DNA of 64,000 nucleotides from NCBI GenBank assembly GCA_022823365.1, contig JAJDXG010000062.1:1-64000 (forward strand), read 5' to 3'. The notes below the pieces were generated by a model, which was not told the DNA's origin, did not search any database, and was given only the letters and a program-made list of their open reading frames with translations. This DNA is from Gemmatimonadota bacterium (GTDB lineage Bacteria > Gemmatimonadota > Gemmatimonadetes > Longimicrobiales > Gaopeijiaceae). Both the position numbers and the translations under genes were made by a program. Shown in pieces: positions 53,523-62,366 of the stretch. How positions within the stretch are numbered: position 1 is the stretch's first letter; every line of letters begins with the position of its first letter.

Positions 53523-54284
53523 CTAACGGGGAAGCGCGCGCGCGAAGGTGACCAGTGCGACCCTGCGCACTCCGCTGCGGGCCAGCGTTTCGGCGGCCGC
53601 CCGGGCGGTGGCCCCGGTGGTGAGGACATCGTCGACCAGGAGCACGTTGCCGCCGTGCAGTCGGTCGGCGCCGGGGCGGAGAGAGAAGGCGTCGCGCACG
53701 TTGGCCATCCGCTGCTGGGGGTGCAGCGAGACCTGGGTGCGCTTCTGGCGGCGGCGCTCGAGCAGGTGCGCGAAGGCCAGTCCGGTGCGGCCGGCGAGCG
53801 CGCGCGCCAGCAGCTCCGCCTGGTCGTACCCCCGGCGGCGGCGGTGGGCAGAGGAGGTCGGGACGTACGTGACGACGTGCTCCTCCAGATCGGCGAGCAG
53901 GGTTGCCAGGCGGCGCTCCATGAGCTCGGCCATCATGGGCGCGAGTTCGCGCCAGCCCTCGTACTTGAGGCCGTGCACGAGGACGTCGGCGGGCGGGCGC
54001 AGGGCGACGGCGGCGCGAGCCAGGGAGAGCGCTTCGGGCCACTCCAGGCACTCGAGACACGGCCGCCCGGGCCGGTCGCCGGTACCCGCGGGATAGTCGC
54101 AGCGCGCGCAGCGCGGAGCCGGTGGTGCGCGCAGACGGCCCCGGCAGGGGGCGCACACCAGCCCGCCCCCCGCGATGCGCGAACCGCAGGCGATGCAGGC
54201 GCAGGGGAGCAGGAAGTCCACGATCGGGGCGAGCGCGGCGCGGACGGTCCGGCGACCGGTCCCGGTGGGGAGCGCCACCGTCAT
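53523..54284 (-). CDS. comF: ComF-family phosphoribosyltransferase-like protein
   Basis: 253 residues from ATG 54,284, overlapping the aroE stop as ATGA. The N-terminal zinc part has CACIACGSRI, CAPCRG, CARCDYP and CLEC. The C-terminal PRTase domain has YVPTSSAHRRRRGYDQAELL and the PRPP loop VLLVDDVLTTGATARAAAET. ComF takes part in natural transformation, handling incoming single-stranded DNA. No other competence gene is in view. Confidence 0.9.
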   Translation of the reverse strand: MTVALPTGTGRRTVRAALAPIVDFLLPCACIACGSRIAGGGLVCAPCRGRLRAPPAPRCARCDYPAGTGDRPGRPCLECLEWPEALSLARAAVALRPPADVLVHGLKYEGWRELAPMMAELMERRLATLLADLEEHVVTYVPTSSAHRRRRGYDQAELLARALAGRTGLAFAHLLERRRQKRTQVSLHPQQRMANVRDAFSLRPGADRLHGGNVLLVDDVLTTGATARAAAETLARSGVRRVALVTFARALPR

Positions 54285-55126
54285 GCAGAGCGCGCCCGCT
54301 CGAGAGCCTCGCGCATGGCGGAGAGGGGCGCCTCGCGTCCCCACCAGAGCTCGAAGGCGGCCGCGCCCTGGCGAAGGAGCATCTCGCCTCCGTCCATGGC
54401 GGGAACGCCGCGTGCCCGGGCGGCATCGGTGAGGGGCGTCCCGGACGGAGCGTAGACCATGTCCATGACGGCTCCGACCCGCCCGAGGCGGTCGAGATCG
54501 ACCGCGAGCGGATCGTGCGTGCCCAACCCGAGGGAGGTCGCGTTCAGGACAAGGTCGAAGCCCTGCCCTTCCAGGGTTCGCGCATTGGAGACCACGCGCA
54601 CCCGCGCGTCCCCGACTTCGGCGGCCATGGCTTCGGCGCGGGCGAGCGTACGGTTGATGACCCACACCTCCGCGGCATCTTCGTCGATGAGGGCGGCGAC
54701 GGCTGCGCGTGCACCGCCCCCGGCGCCCGCCAGCAGCACCCGGGCGCCCCGGGCGGGCCCCGCCAGTAGAGCGCACATGGCGCGGCGCGCCCCCTCGACG
54801 TCGGTGTTGTCCCCGCGGATGCGCTCCCCCTCGCCCCAGAAGGTGTTGCACGCGCCCGTCCGCCCGACGGCGGCGGCCGCGTCGTCGAGCGCCGCCGCCG
54901 CCCGCCGCTTGTGCGGCACCGTCACGTTGCCGCCGCCGCCCGCCCGAGCCAGGGTGCGGATCACCGGGGCGACGTCCTCGGGCTGACAGGCGATCGCCAC
55001 GTACCTGCCTTCGAGTCCGGCGGCACGGAGCGCGGCCGTCTGGATCGCGGGCGAGAGCGAGTGCGCCACCGGGTTCCCCAGGATGGCGAAGACGCGCGTG
55101 CCGGCGGGCGGGGCCGGGATCGTCAT
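54281..55126 (-). CDS. aroE: Shikimate dehydrogenase
   Basis: 281 residues from ATG 55,126. ILGNPVAHSLSPAIQTAAL, NVTVPHKRRAAAALDD (catalytic Lys), GDNTDVEGARRAM, LLAGAGGGARAAVAAL and INRTLARAEAMA (NADP-preferring NRT) are present. DMVYAPSGTPLTDAA and GGEMLLRQGAAAFELWWG close the protein. It reduces 3-dehydroshikimate. 16 bases behind the tsaC fusion gene. Confidence 0.94.
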   Translation of the reverse strand: MTIPAPPAGTRVFAILGNPVAHSLSPAIQTAALRAAGLEGRYVAIACQPEDVAPVIRTLARAGGGGNVTVPHKRRAAAALDDAAAAVGRTGACNTFWGEGERIRGDNTDVEGARRAMCALLAGPARGARVLLAGAGGGARAAVAALIDEDAAEVWVINRTLARAEAMAAEVGDARVRVVSNARTLEGQGFDLVLNATSLGLGTHDPLAVDLDRLGRVGAVMDMVYAPSGTPLTDAARARGVPAMDGGEMLLRQGAAAFELWWGREAPLSAMREALERARSA

Positions 55127-55142
55127 GGCGTTCCCTCGGCGG

Positions 55143-56342
55143 TCACGCGTCCGTTCCCGGTTCGAGACGGTCGAGGACCGCCTCGACCAGCCGTTCGAGC
55201 TGCGCGCAGGTGTCGCGGTAGCGGTCATCGCTGCCGCCGAAGGGGTCTCGGACACCACCCGACACGTCGCCGGCGAATGCAGTGATCACCTCCGCGTAGC
55301 AGCGGCCCCGGCCCAGCATCTCCACCGACGCCAGGTGCGACGGAGACATCGTCAGCACCAGGTCGGCCCACTCCAGCTCGTCCTCGCCGAGCAGCCGCGC
55401 GGCGTGACGATCCAGTTCCAGGCCCCGGTCGCCCACGGCGGTGCGCGCGCCGGCGGAGGCTGGCGAGCCCTCGTAGGCCATGGTTCCGGCGGACCGGACC
55501 CGGATGCCGCTCAGGCCACGTTGGGCCGCGCGGGCGCGGGTGATGACTTCCGCCATGGGGCTCCGGCAGGTGTTGCCGGTGCAGACGTAGAGGATTCGGA
55601 TGTCCTTCGTCGCCGCGTCCGGCGGTCCATCGCCCACCCCGGCTTCGTTCTCCCCGGTGTCTGGCCGACGGCCGTCCACGTCAGCGCCCGCCCCCGCGGG
55701 GGGACAGATCTCCCGGAGTTCCGACGGGTCCAATGCGCCCGCGCGCAGCACCACCGGGTCTCGTCCGGTGCAGTCGACGATGGTCGAGGCGGGCGCCGGG
55801 GGAAGCGCGCCGGCATCCACTACCCAAAGCCGCTCGCCGGCCTCGAGCGCGCGCGCCGCCTCCCACGCCTCCGTCCCTGAGCACGCGGGCGCGCCTCCGG
55901 GAGGGTTGGCGCTCGTGGAGGTGATCGGCGCGCCCGCCTCGGCCAGGATCTGCCGCGCCACCGGGGCCGGGCTCATGCGGACCGCCACCCCGCCGCTCCC
56001 GCCCCGCACCTGAGCCGGGAAGGAGCGTCCGGGGTCGGGCAGAACCAGGGTGAGCGGGCCGGGCCACAGGCGCTCGGCGAGCCTCCGTGCGCAGCGGCTC
56101 CAGACGAGCCCGGCGGCCGCTTGCGCGTCGGGGAGGAGAAGCAGGAAGGGCTTGTCGGCATCGCGCCGCTTGAGCCCCGCCAGTGCGCGCAGGGGGCCGT
56201 CCTCCACCAGCCCTCCCAGCCCGTACACCGTCTCGGTCGGATAGGCCAGCAGCCCTCCGGAGCGGAGGTGCCGGCCCACCTCGCGCAGCTCGCCCGCGGG
56301 GAGCCGGCCGTGCCGGCAGGCGATGATGCGCGGTGCGCTCAC
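55143..56342 (-). CDS. tsaC: Fusion: TsaC/Sua5 synthase and LMW phosphatase of YwlE type
   Basis: 399 residues, GTG start overlapping the ispD stop. Residues 1-215 are an L-threonylcarbamoyladenylate synthase: LAYPTETVYGLGGL, KRRDADKPFLLLL, LWPGPLTLVLP, VAVRMSP and TSTSANPPGG. A 30-residue acidic linker follows. Residues about 245-395 are a low-molecular-weight phosphatase with P-loop VCTGNTCRSPMAE (Cys about 252) and the general-acid DPF. Thr after GN, instead of Ile, is the mark of YwlE-type protein-arginine phosphatases. In Bacillus the two are separate neighbouring genes (ywlC, ywlE). The first domain feeds tRNA t6A. Confidence 0.9.
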   Translation of the reverse strand: MSAPRIIACRHGRLPAGELREVGRHLRSGGLLAYPTETVYGLGGLVEDGPLRALAGLKRRDADKPFLLLLPDAQAAAGLVWSRCARRLAERLWPGPLTLVLPDPGRSFPAQVRGGSGGVAVRMSPAPVARQILAEAGAPITSTSANPPGGAPACSGTEAWEAARALEAGERLWVVDAGALPPAPASTIVDCTGRDPVVLRAGALDPSELREICPPAGAGADVDGRRPDTGENEAGVGDGPPDAATKDIRILYVCTGNTCRSPMAEVITRARAAQRGLSGIRVRSAGTMAYEGSPASAGARTAVGDRGLELDRHAARLLGEDELEWADLVLTMSPSHLASVEMLGRGRCYAEVITAFAGDVSGGVRDPFGGSDDRYRDTCAQLERLVEAVLDRLEPGTDA

Positions 56343-57052
56343 GCGCCCTCATCCGCCGCCTCGAGCAGGCGCTCCGCCAGGATCAGGTCCTCGGGGCGGG
56401 TCACTTTGAGGTTGCGCGGCGATCCCTCCACCATCTCGACCTCGCCGCCGAGGAGTTCCACCAGGGAAGCGTCGTCCGTGCCCTCGACCCCGTTCTCGCG
56501 CGCCCGCCGGTAGGCGCGTTCCAGAAGAGGACGCGGGAAGGCCTGCGGGGTCTGGGCGTGCCAGTAGCGGCCGCGCGGGGGGGTGCGGACCACCCGTCCG
56601 CTCGCGTCGACCTCCTTCAGCGTGTCCACCGCGGGCACCCCGGCCACCGCGGCCCGGCCGGCCGCGACCGCGCGCAGACAGCGCTCCACGAGGCCGCGCG
56701 TCACCAGCGGCCGCGCGCCGTCGTGCACAAGCACCACCTCCACGGCCGGCGGGAGGGCGGCCACCGCCGCAGCCACCGAGTCGCCCCGGGTGGCTCCTCC
56801 CGCCACGACCCGCACGCGGGGGTCGGCGCCGGTCAGCCAGGCGGGGGGATGCGCGGCCTGGTCGGGGGGAAGGGCCACGACCACGCATTCCACCCCGGGC
56901 GTCTCCAGAAAGGGGCGGATGGCTCGCAGCAGAATGGGTTGTCCGTCGAGCTCCAGAAAGGCCTTGCGGACCCCTCCCATGCGACGGCCCGCGCCCGCCG
57001 CCGGCACGGCGACTCCGGCCCGGCAGGGAGACCGCCTGTCGCCCGCGGTCAC
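56339..57052 (-). CDS. ispD: 2-C-methyl-D-erythritol 4-phosphate cytidylyltransferase
   Basis: 237 residues, GTG start overlapping the dnaB stop (GTGA). VPAAGAGRRMGGVRKAFLEL, VHDGARPLVTRG, GVPAVDTLKEV, WHAQTPQAFPRPLL and GTDDASLVELLG are characteristic. It performs the CTP-dependent step of the MEP isoprenoid pathway. No ispF follows directly. Confidence 0.94.
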   Translation of the reverse strand: MTAGDRRSPCRAGVAVPAAGAGRRMGGVRKAFLELDGQPILLRAIRPFLETPGVECVVVALPPDQAAHPPAWLTGADPRVRVVAGGATRGDSVAAAVAALPPAVEVVLVHDGARPLVTRGLVERCLRAVAAGRAAVAGVPAVDTLKEVDASGRVVRTPPRGRYWHAQTPQAFPRPLLERAYRRARENGVEGTDDASLVELLGGEVEMVEGSPRNLKVTRPEDLILAERLLEAADEGA

Positions 57053-58485
57053 CCCGCGTATCCGCCCGGCGCGCCGCTGCGGCCGCCCGGGGGGGGAGGC
57101 GCGGTGCTGGCTCCCTCCGGTGCGACAGGCAGGAAACGCGCGTGGGCGCTGTCGAAGTGCAGCGGGACAACCCCGGTGGGGCCGTTGCGCTGCTTGCTCA
57201 CGATCAGCTCCGCCTTGCCCTCCAGCGAGTTGCCGTCGCGGTCGGTGTCAGCGTAGTACTCCGGCCGGTAGAGGAACATGACCAGGTCTGCGTCCTGTTC
57301 GATGCTCCCGCTCTCGCGCAGATCGGAAAGCTGCGGCCGATGGTCGGCGCGCTGTTCCGGGGCCCGGCTGAGCTGGCTCAGCGCCACGATCGGCACCTCC
57401 AGTTCCTTGGCCAGCGCCTTCAGCCCGCGCGAGATCTCGCTCACCTCCTGCTGCCGGTTCTCGCTGTTCCGCGATCCGGCCATCAACTGCAGATAGTCGA
57501 TCACCAACAGCCCGAGCTGGCTCTCGGCCTTGAGGCGGCGGGCCTTGGCGCGCACCTCGAGCACGGTGTTGCCCGGGGAGTCGTCGATCCAGATGGGAGC
57601 GGTGTTGAGGTGTCCGGCGGCTGCCGCCAGTCTCTGCATCTCCTTGGTGGTGAGCTCGCCCCGGCGGAGTCTCTGCGCGTCCACCGGCCCGTCGGAGCAC
57701 AGCAGCCGCTGCACCAGTTCCTCGTTGGACATCTCCAGGGAGAACACCCCCACCGGCACCGCCTCACCCGCCGCGTGTCTGGCCACGTTCAGCGCCCAGG
57801 AGGTCTTCCCCATGGACGGGCGTCCCGCGACGATGGCCAGGTTGCCCTTCTGCAGGCCGCCGGTGAGATAGTCCAGCAGGGCGAACCCTGTAGCCACCCC
57901 GGTGAGTTCGCCCTTGGCTTCCTGCAATCGCTCGATGTGCTCGAAAGCCGGCCAGAGCAGTTCCTTGATGCGGACGAACCCCTCGCGGTCGTGCCCGCTG
58001 GCCACCTGAAAGATGCGCTGCTCGGCTTCGTCCACGATCTGCTCGACGGAGCGCTCACCCTGATCGTAGACATCGCGGATGATGTGCGAGGAGGCGTCGA
58101 TGAGGCGGCGCAGCAGCGCCTTGTCGCGCACGATGCGCGCATGGTGCTCGATGTTGGCGGCGGTGGGGACCGCGTCCAGCAATTCGGCGAGGTAGTCGTA
58201 GCCCCCGGCGGCCTCCAGCTCCTCGGTCTTGCTCAGCTCGTCGCTGACGACGATGACGTCGACCGCATCGCCGCGCTCGAACAGGCGCAGGACGGCGCGG
58301 TAGATGCGCCGGTTGGCCTCCGAGGCGAACATCGTGTCCGAGACCACTTCGACGGCGCGCGCCACCGCGTCGCGGTCGATGAGCATGCCCCCCAGCACCG
58401 CCACTTCGGCCTCGAGCGAAACCGGCGGCTGGCGGTCGTACGCGGGGGCCTGCTCCTGCGCGACGGGAAGTGCGGTGGTACTCAG
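57049..58485 (-). CDS. dnaB: Replicative DNA helicase DnaB, probable CTG start
   Basis: 478 residues if read from CTG 58,485. Family members begin about 20-25 residues before the block PPxSLEAExAVLGGML; here that block (PPVSLEAEVAVLGGMLID) continues in frame upstream of the first GTG (58,404). The only start-like codon between it and the upstream gene is CTG 58,485, with GAGG a few bases ahead. RecA-like core: VAGRPSMGKTSWALNVARH (Walker A), LLVIDYLQLMAG (Walker B), SQLSRAPEQRADHRPQLSDL (Arg finger). The C-terminus is Pro/Gly-rich. It unwinds DNA at replication forks. Confidence 0.9.
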   Translation of the reverse strand: MSTTALPVAQEQAPAYDRQPPVSLEAEVAVLGGMLIDRDAVARAVEVVSDTMFASEANRRIYRAVLRLFERGDAVDVIVVSDELSKTEELEAAGGYDYLAELLDAVPTAANIEHHARIVRDKALLRRLIDASSHIIRDVYDQGERSVEQIVDEAEQRIFQVASGHDREGFVRIKELLWPAFEHIERLQEAKGELTGVATGFALLDYLTGGLQKGNLAIVAGRPSMGKTSWALNVARHAAGEAVPVGVFSLEMSNEELVQRLLCSDGPVDAQRLRRGELTTKEMQRLAAAAGHLNTAPIWIDDSPGNTVLEVRAKARRLKAESQLGLLVIDYLQLMAGSRNSENRQQEVSEISRGLKALAKELEVPIVALSQLSRAPEQRADHRPQLSDLRESGSIEQDADLVMFLYRPEYYADTDRDGNSLEGKAELIVSKQRNGPTGVVPLHFDSAHARFLPVAPEGASTAPPPPGGRSGAPGGYAG

Positions 58486-58531
58486 GGTGCCTCGGCGGTT
58501 TGAATGTGAACGGTCGAAGGACCGGGGGCGC

Positions 58532-59254
58532 CTATCCGCCGCCGGACCGCCCGGTGCGGTCCATGGTGTTGCGCAGCAGCTGGAGGTCGTCCCACACGGC
58601 TTGCGTCCAGCCGCGGTTCCGGAGCAGCGCCGCCGGGTGGTAGGTCACCAGCGCGGGCACGCCCCTGTAATCGTATATCTCGCCCCGGAGCTTGCCCAGA
58701 GCAACCTGGCGTCCGGTGATGAACTGCGCCGCGAACCCGCCCACCGCGAGGATGACCTCCGGAGCCACCAGCTCGATCTGCCGCTCGAGGTAGGGGGTGC
58801 AGGCCTCGATTTCATCGGGCATGGGGTTCCGGTTCCCCGGGGGCCGGCACTTGAGGACGTTGCAGATGTAGACCGAGTCCTTGCGCGACAGGCCGACCGA
58901 CGCCAACAGGAGATCGAGCAGCTTGCCCGCGCGGCCCACGAAGGGAAGCCCGGTGCGATCTTCGTGCGCCCCGGGGGCTTCGCCGATGACGACCAGCCTG
59001 CCCCCCGGATTCCCGTCGGAGAAAACCACCTGCGTGCGGCCCCCGGCAAGCCGGCAGCGCTCGCAGGCGAGGGCGGTGCGCCGAACCTCCTCGTAGTCTT
59101 CGGAGAGAGGGGCCGACGTCTCACCGGCCGGGAGGGCCGGACGGGCGCGGGCCAGCGCGAGCGCCTCGTCCCCGCTCAGACGGCTGAACACGATGTCGCC
59201 CTCCCCCAGCTCCTTCCGCTGGCTCAGGTAGCGGGCAAGGGCCTCCTTATCCAC
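58532..59254 (-). CDS. Type-4 uracil-DNA glycosylase with 4Fe-4S cluster
   Basis: 240 residues. Cluster ligands CERCRLAGGR, CNVLKCRPPGNRNP and CTPYL; catalytic-loop motif VVIGEAPGAHEDRTGLPFVG; VTYHPAALLRN near the end. The N-terminal 60 residues include a short extension. It removes uracil from DNA. It differs clearly from the UDG-fold protein of the defence island (18,304-19,227), which lacks these Cys. Confidence 0.93.
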   Translation of the reverse strand: MDKEALARYLSQRKELGEGDIVFSRLSGDEALALARARPALPAGETSAPLSEDYEEVRRTALACERCRLAGGRTQVVFSDGNPGGRLVVIGEAPGAHEDRTGLPFVGRAGKLLDLLLASVGLSRKDSVYICNVLKCRPPGNRNPMPDEIEACTPYLERQIELVAPEVILAVGGFAAQFITGRQVALGKLRGEIYDYRGVPALVTYHPAALLRNRGWTQAVWDDLQLLRNTMDRTGRSGGG

Positions 59255-59269
59255 GCGCCGCGCCGGGGC

Positions 59270-60523
59270 TCACGACGAGGCCCGCGAGAAGTTGGGCGCG
59301 GGGGCGCCGTCCAGCCGGTCGAGCACCGCCTCGGCGATCTCGTCCTTGGGCATCAGTGGAAGCTCCCGGGGTGGGCTGTCGGGAGCCAGCAGGGTCACCG
59401 CGTTCCGTTCGCCGAAGGGGCCGCCCCCGGGACCACGCGCGTGGTTGGCCACGATCAGGTCGAAGGCCTTGCGCTCCATCTTGCTGCGCGCCCGGGCGAG
59501 GAGGTCGTCGGTCTCCAGTGCGAAGCCCACCACCCTCGCCCCCGGTTTGCGCAGCGGCATGGTGTCCAGCGCCACGTCCGGGTTGGCGGTCAGTTCCACC
59601 GACATGGAACTGCCTTCGTCGGCGCGCTTGATCTTGCCGGAGCGGGCGCGGGCGGGACGGTAGTCGGCCACGGCGGCCGCGAAGATCACCACGTCCGCGC
59701 GCGGGATCGCCTCGGCCACGGCATCCAGCATCTCGCGCGCGGTGGCCACGAGGGTGCGCTGCACCCCGGGCGGGCGCGGCAGGTGGGTGGGACCGGACAC
59801 CAGCGTCACGCGGGCGCCCCGCCGCCAGGCCGCGCGGGCGAGCGCGTGCCCCATCCTCCCCGACGAGCGGTTGCCGACGAACCGCACCGGGTCGACGGGT
59901 TCCCGGGTCGGCCCGGTCGTGATCAGCACCTGCCGGCCCGCCAGGAACGCGTCCTTCTCGAGAGCCCTGCCCACGTGCTCGACGATGGCCGGGGGCTCGA
60001 GCATGCGGCCCGGCCCCTCCCCTTCCCCGAACGCCAATGGTCCGGTCGCGGGACCGGCGACCGCGTAGCCCAGTTCATCCTGCAGGTGCGCGAGGTTGCG
60101 GGTGGTCTGCGGATGCGCGTACATGCGGTCGTTCATTGCCGGGCAGATCACCACCGGGGCGCGCGTCGCCAGCAGGGTGGTGGTGAGCAGATCGTCGGCC
60201 CGCCCGGCGGCCGCCCGCGCGATGAGGTCGGCGGTGGCGGGGGCCACGCAGACGGCATCGGCCTCCACGCCCAGACGGATGTGCATGGCCGCCCCGTCCG
60301 CCGAGAAGAGTTCGGTCAGGACTCTGCGCCCGGTGAGCGCCTCGAAGCTGAGCGGGGTGACGAAGCGGCTCGCGCCCCTGGTGAGCACGACATCCACCTG
60401 CGCGCCCAGCCGGGTGAGGTCGCGCGCGAGCTGGACGGACTTGTAGGCGGCGATCCCGCCGGCAACCCCCAGGACGATCCGGCGATCCCGCCAGGGGCGC
60501 CGCGGAACGAGCCCGCCGGACAC
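59270..60523 (-). CDS. coaBC: Bifunctional phosphopantothenoylcysteine decarboxylase/synthase
   Basis: 417 residues, GTG 60,523 with GAGGAGG just upstream. CoaC half: VLGVAGGIAAYKSVQLARDL, APATADLIARAAAGRADDL, PAMNDRMY. CoaB half: ITTGPTREPVDPVRFVGNRS, SSGRMGHALA, AAVADYRP, KIKR and VGFALET. It makes 4'-phosphopantetheine from phosphopantothenate, for CoA. Order gmk-rpoZ-coaBC is a widely conserved trio. Confidence 0.95.
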   Translation of the reverse strand: MSGGLVPRRPWRDRRIVLGVAGGIAAYKSVQLARDLTRLGAQVDVVLTRGASRFVTPLSFEALTGRRVLTELFSADGAAMHIRLGVEADAVCVAPATADLIARAAAGRADDLLTTTLLATRAPVVICPAMNDRMYAHPQTTRNLAHLQDELGYAVAGPATGPLAFGEGEGPGRMLEPPAIVEHVGRALEKDAFLAGRQVLITTGPTREPVDPVRFVGNRSSGRMGHALARAAWRRGARVTLVSGPTHLPRPPGVQRTLVATAREMLDAVAEAIPRADVVIFAAAVADYRPARARSGKIKRADEGSSMSVELTANPDVALDTMPLRKPGARVVGFALETDDLLARARSKMERKAFDLIVANHARGPGGGPFGERNAVTLLAPDSPPRELPLMPKDEIAEAVLDRLDGAPAPNFSRASS

Positions 60524-60542
60524 CGATCAGGCCTCCTCGCGG

Positions 60543-60755
60543 CTATTCCGTGCCGTGGCTCCGGAACTGGAGCCGGTACTCGATGTGGTCGGAGGTCAGC
60601 GCCTCGAGCGCCTTGGTGGTCAGCTTCTTCTCGTCCATCGGCATCGCCTCGCGCGGCATCGCGTTGAGCTCGCGGGCGTATTTCGCGGCGATCAGGACGC
60701 CCAGGTACTTGCTCATGGCGGGTTCGGCGACTTCCTGGGGTGTAAACACGCGCAT
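60543..60755 (-). CDS. rpoZ: RNA polymerase omega subunit
   Basis: 70 residues. KYLGVLIAAKYARELNAMPR, then KKLTTKALEALTSDHIEYRL is the omega pattern. It aids assembly of beta' into RNA polymerase. It lacks the ppGpp-site MAR N-terminus of proteobacterial omega. Between gmk and coaBC, as usual. Confidence 0.9.
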   Translation of the reverse strand: MRVFTPQEVAEPAMSKYLGVLIAAKYARELNAMPREAMPMDEKKLTTKALEALTSDHIEYRLQFRSHGTE

Positions 60756-60776
60756 CTGTCTTCTCCGGAGATGTGG

Positions 60777-61439
60777 CTATCCCGATAAGATATCTAAATC
60801 CCGGGCGAGAAGTGTAGCGATCCCCCGGCGGAGCGACTCCGCCTCTTCCCTGGCGGCGCGCAGCGACCCGGCTCCGCCCTCGTCCCCACGCGCGATCGCC
60901 CGCACCGCCGCGACGGTCGCTTCCAGGTCGTCGTTGACCAGCACGTGATCGAATTCCGGCACCCGCGCCAGTTCGTCGCGCGCGACTCCCAGCCGGCGGG
61001 CGACCTCGTCCCGCGGCTCGGTTCCGCGTCCCGACAGCCGCGCCAGCAGCGTCTCGAGCGACGGTGGCAGCAGGAAGACGAACGCCGCCGAGGGGACATT
61101 CTTCCGCACTTGGGCGGCGCCCTGGACATCGATGTCAAGGAGCACGCGGCGCCCGTCGCCCCCTGCCAGATTGTGCAGCGGGGTCCCGTACATCTGGTCG
61201 TGCACGCGCGCCCACTCCGCGAACTCGCCCGCGTCCACCATGCGCTCGAACTCCTCCCGGGACACGAACTCGTAGTCCGCACCGTCGCGCTCGCCCGGGC
61301 GGGGCCGGCGGGTGGTCGCGGAAACCGAAAAGACGAAACGGTCCCGGTCCGCGGCCAGCGCGTGGGCAACGGTGGTCTTGCCGACCCCGGTGGGACCCGC
61401 CAGCACGATGGGGCCGTCGCCGGGCGTCGTCGGCGTCAC
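60777..61439 (-). CDS. gmk: Guanylate kinase
   Basis: 220 residues, GTG start overlapping the yicC stop (GTGA). IVLAGPTGVGKTTVAHALA (P-loop), SVSATTRRPRPGERDGADYE, FVSREEFERMVDAGEFAEWA, VLLDIDVQGAAQVRKNVP and RLGVARDELA are present. It phosphorylates GMP or dGMP. A helical tail of about 30 residues is extra. Confidence 0.95.
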   Translation of the reverse strand: MTPTTPGDGPIVLAGPTGVGKTTVAHALAADRDRFVFSVSATTRRPRPGERDGADYEFVSREEFERMVDAGEFAEWARVHDQMYGTPLHNLAGGDGRRVLLDIDVQGAAQVRKNVPSAAFVFLLPPSLETLLARLSGRGTEPRDEVARRLGVARDELARVPEFDHVLVNDDLEATVAAVRAIARGDEGGAGSLRAAREEAESLRRGIATLLARDLDILSG

Positions 61440-62323
61440 TGCACGTTCTCCAGCTGCTCGCGAATGCGCTCCACCCCGCCCTTGAGCGACAGGACCGACT
61501 CCGCCATGCGGGCGTCGTTGGCCTTGGCACCGATGGTGTTGGCCTCCCGGTGCATCTCCTGCATGATGAAGCCCAGCCGCTTGCCGACCGGCCCTCCGAC
61601 GGCTCCCTCGAGCGTCTCCTCGAAGAGCTGCATGTGCGAACGCAGGCGCACGATCTCTTCATTGATGTCCCATCTCTCGGCCAGGTGCGCGATCTCGCGG
61701 GCGATCCGCTCCGGGTCCGCGGGCACATCGCCGAGCAGCTCCTGGATGGCGGCGCCCAGGCGGTCGCGCTCCCGGGCGAGACGCGCCGGAGCCCGTTCCT
61801 CCACCCGGTCGAGTTCCTCGCGCATGCCGGTCAGCACGCCCAGGAGATCCGCCTCCAGGCGCTCCCCCTCCGCCCGCCGCATTTGGACCGCCGCCCGGGC
61901 GGCCTCCTCCGTCACCTCGCGCAGGTCGTCATCGTCGATGTCGATTTCGCGACGCGCGGAGTCCCTGCTCCGCATCACGCCCTGGAGCCGGATCAGCGCA
62001 TCGAGCCCGATCCGGCTGTCCAGCCTCAACTCCGCGGCGAGACGCTCGAGCGATGCCGCCCAGGCGCGGGCCCGCTCCACATCCACCAGGAGCTCCGGCT
62101 CGGCGCCTTCGCCGGGATCCAGCGTGAGCGAGTAGCTGACGTGTCCTCGGGGCAGCGACTTCTTCAACCAGCGTTCGATGCGGGCGTGATGACGCTCGCA
62201 CCCGGGAGGCGTCCTGAGACGGGCGTTGAAGAAGCGGTGGTTGACCGTGCGGATCTCCGCGCGCAGGCGGCCTTGTTCCGTCTCGAGCGCGGCTTCGCCG
62301 TATCCTGTCATGCTGTGGATCAC
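61436..62323 (-). CDS. yicC: YicC/YloC-family endoribonuclease
   Basis: 295 residues. MIHSMTGYGEAALETEQGRL, AEIRTVNHRFFNARLRTPP, the central helical part, and the C-terminal signature KRLGFIMQEMHREANTIGAK then SVLSLKGGVERIREQLENVQ are diagnostic. Members are reported to cut RNA. Upstream of gmk, the common arrangement. It may be the first gene of the long minus-strand run. Confidence 0.93.
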   Translation of the reverse strand: MIHSMTGYGEAALETEQGRLRAEIRTVNHRFFNARLRTPPGCERHHARIERWLKKSLPRGHVSYSLTLDPGEGAEPELLVDVERARAWAASLERLAAELRLDSRIGLDALIRLQGVMRSRDSARREIDIDDDDLREVTEEAARAAVQMRRAEGERLEADLLGVLTGMREELDRVEERAPARLARERDRLGAAIQELLGDVPADPERIAREIAHLAERWDINEEIVRLRSHMQLFEETLEGAVGGPVGKRLGFIMQEMHREANTIGAKANDARMAESVLSLKGGVERIREQLENVQ

Positions 62324-62366
62324 GTGCCCCGCCTTTGCAATCCGGGGGGAGTTCGTCTGCGGGCTG

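Noticed and set aside
58304-60667. A 787-codon plus-strand frame opposite dnaB, udg and coaBC
   Set aside because: Antisense shadow; it also crosses gene boundaries of three conserved proteins.
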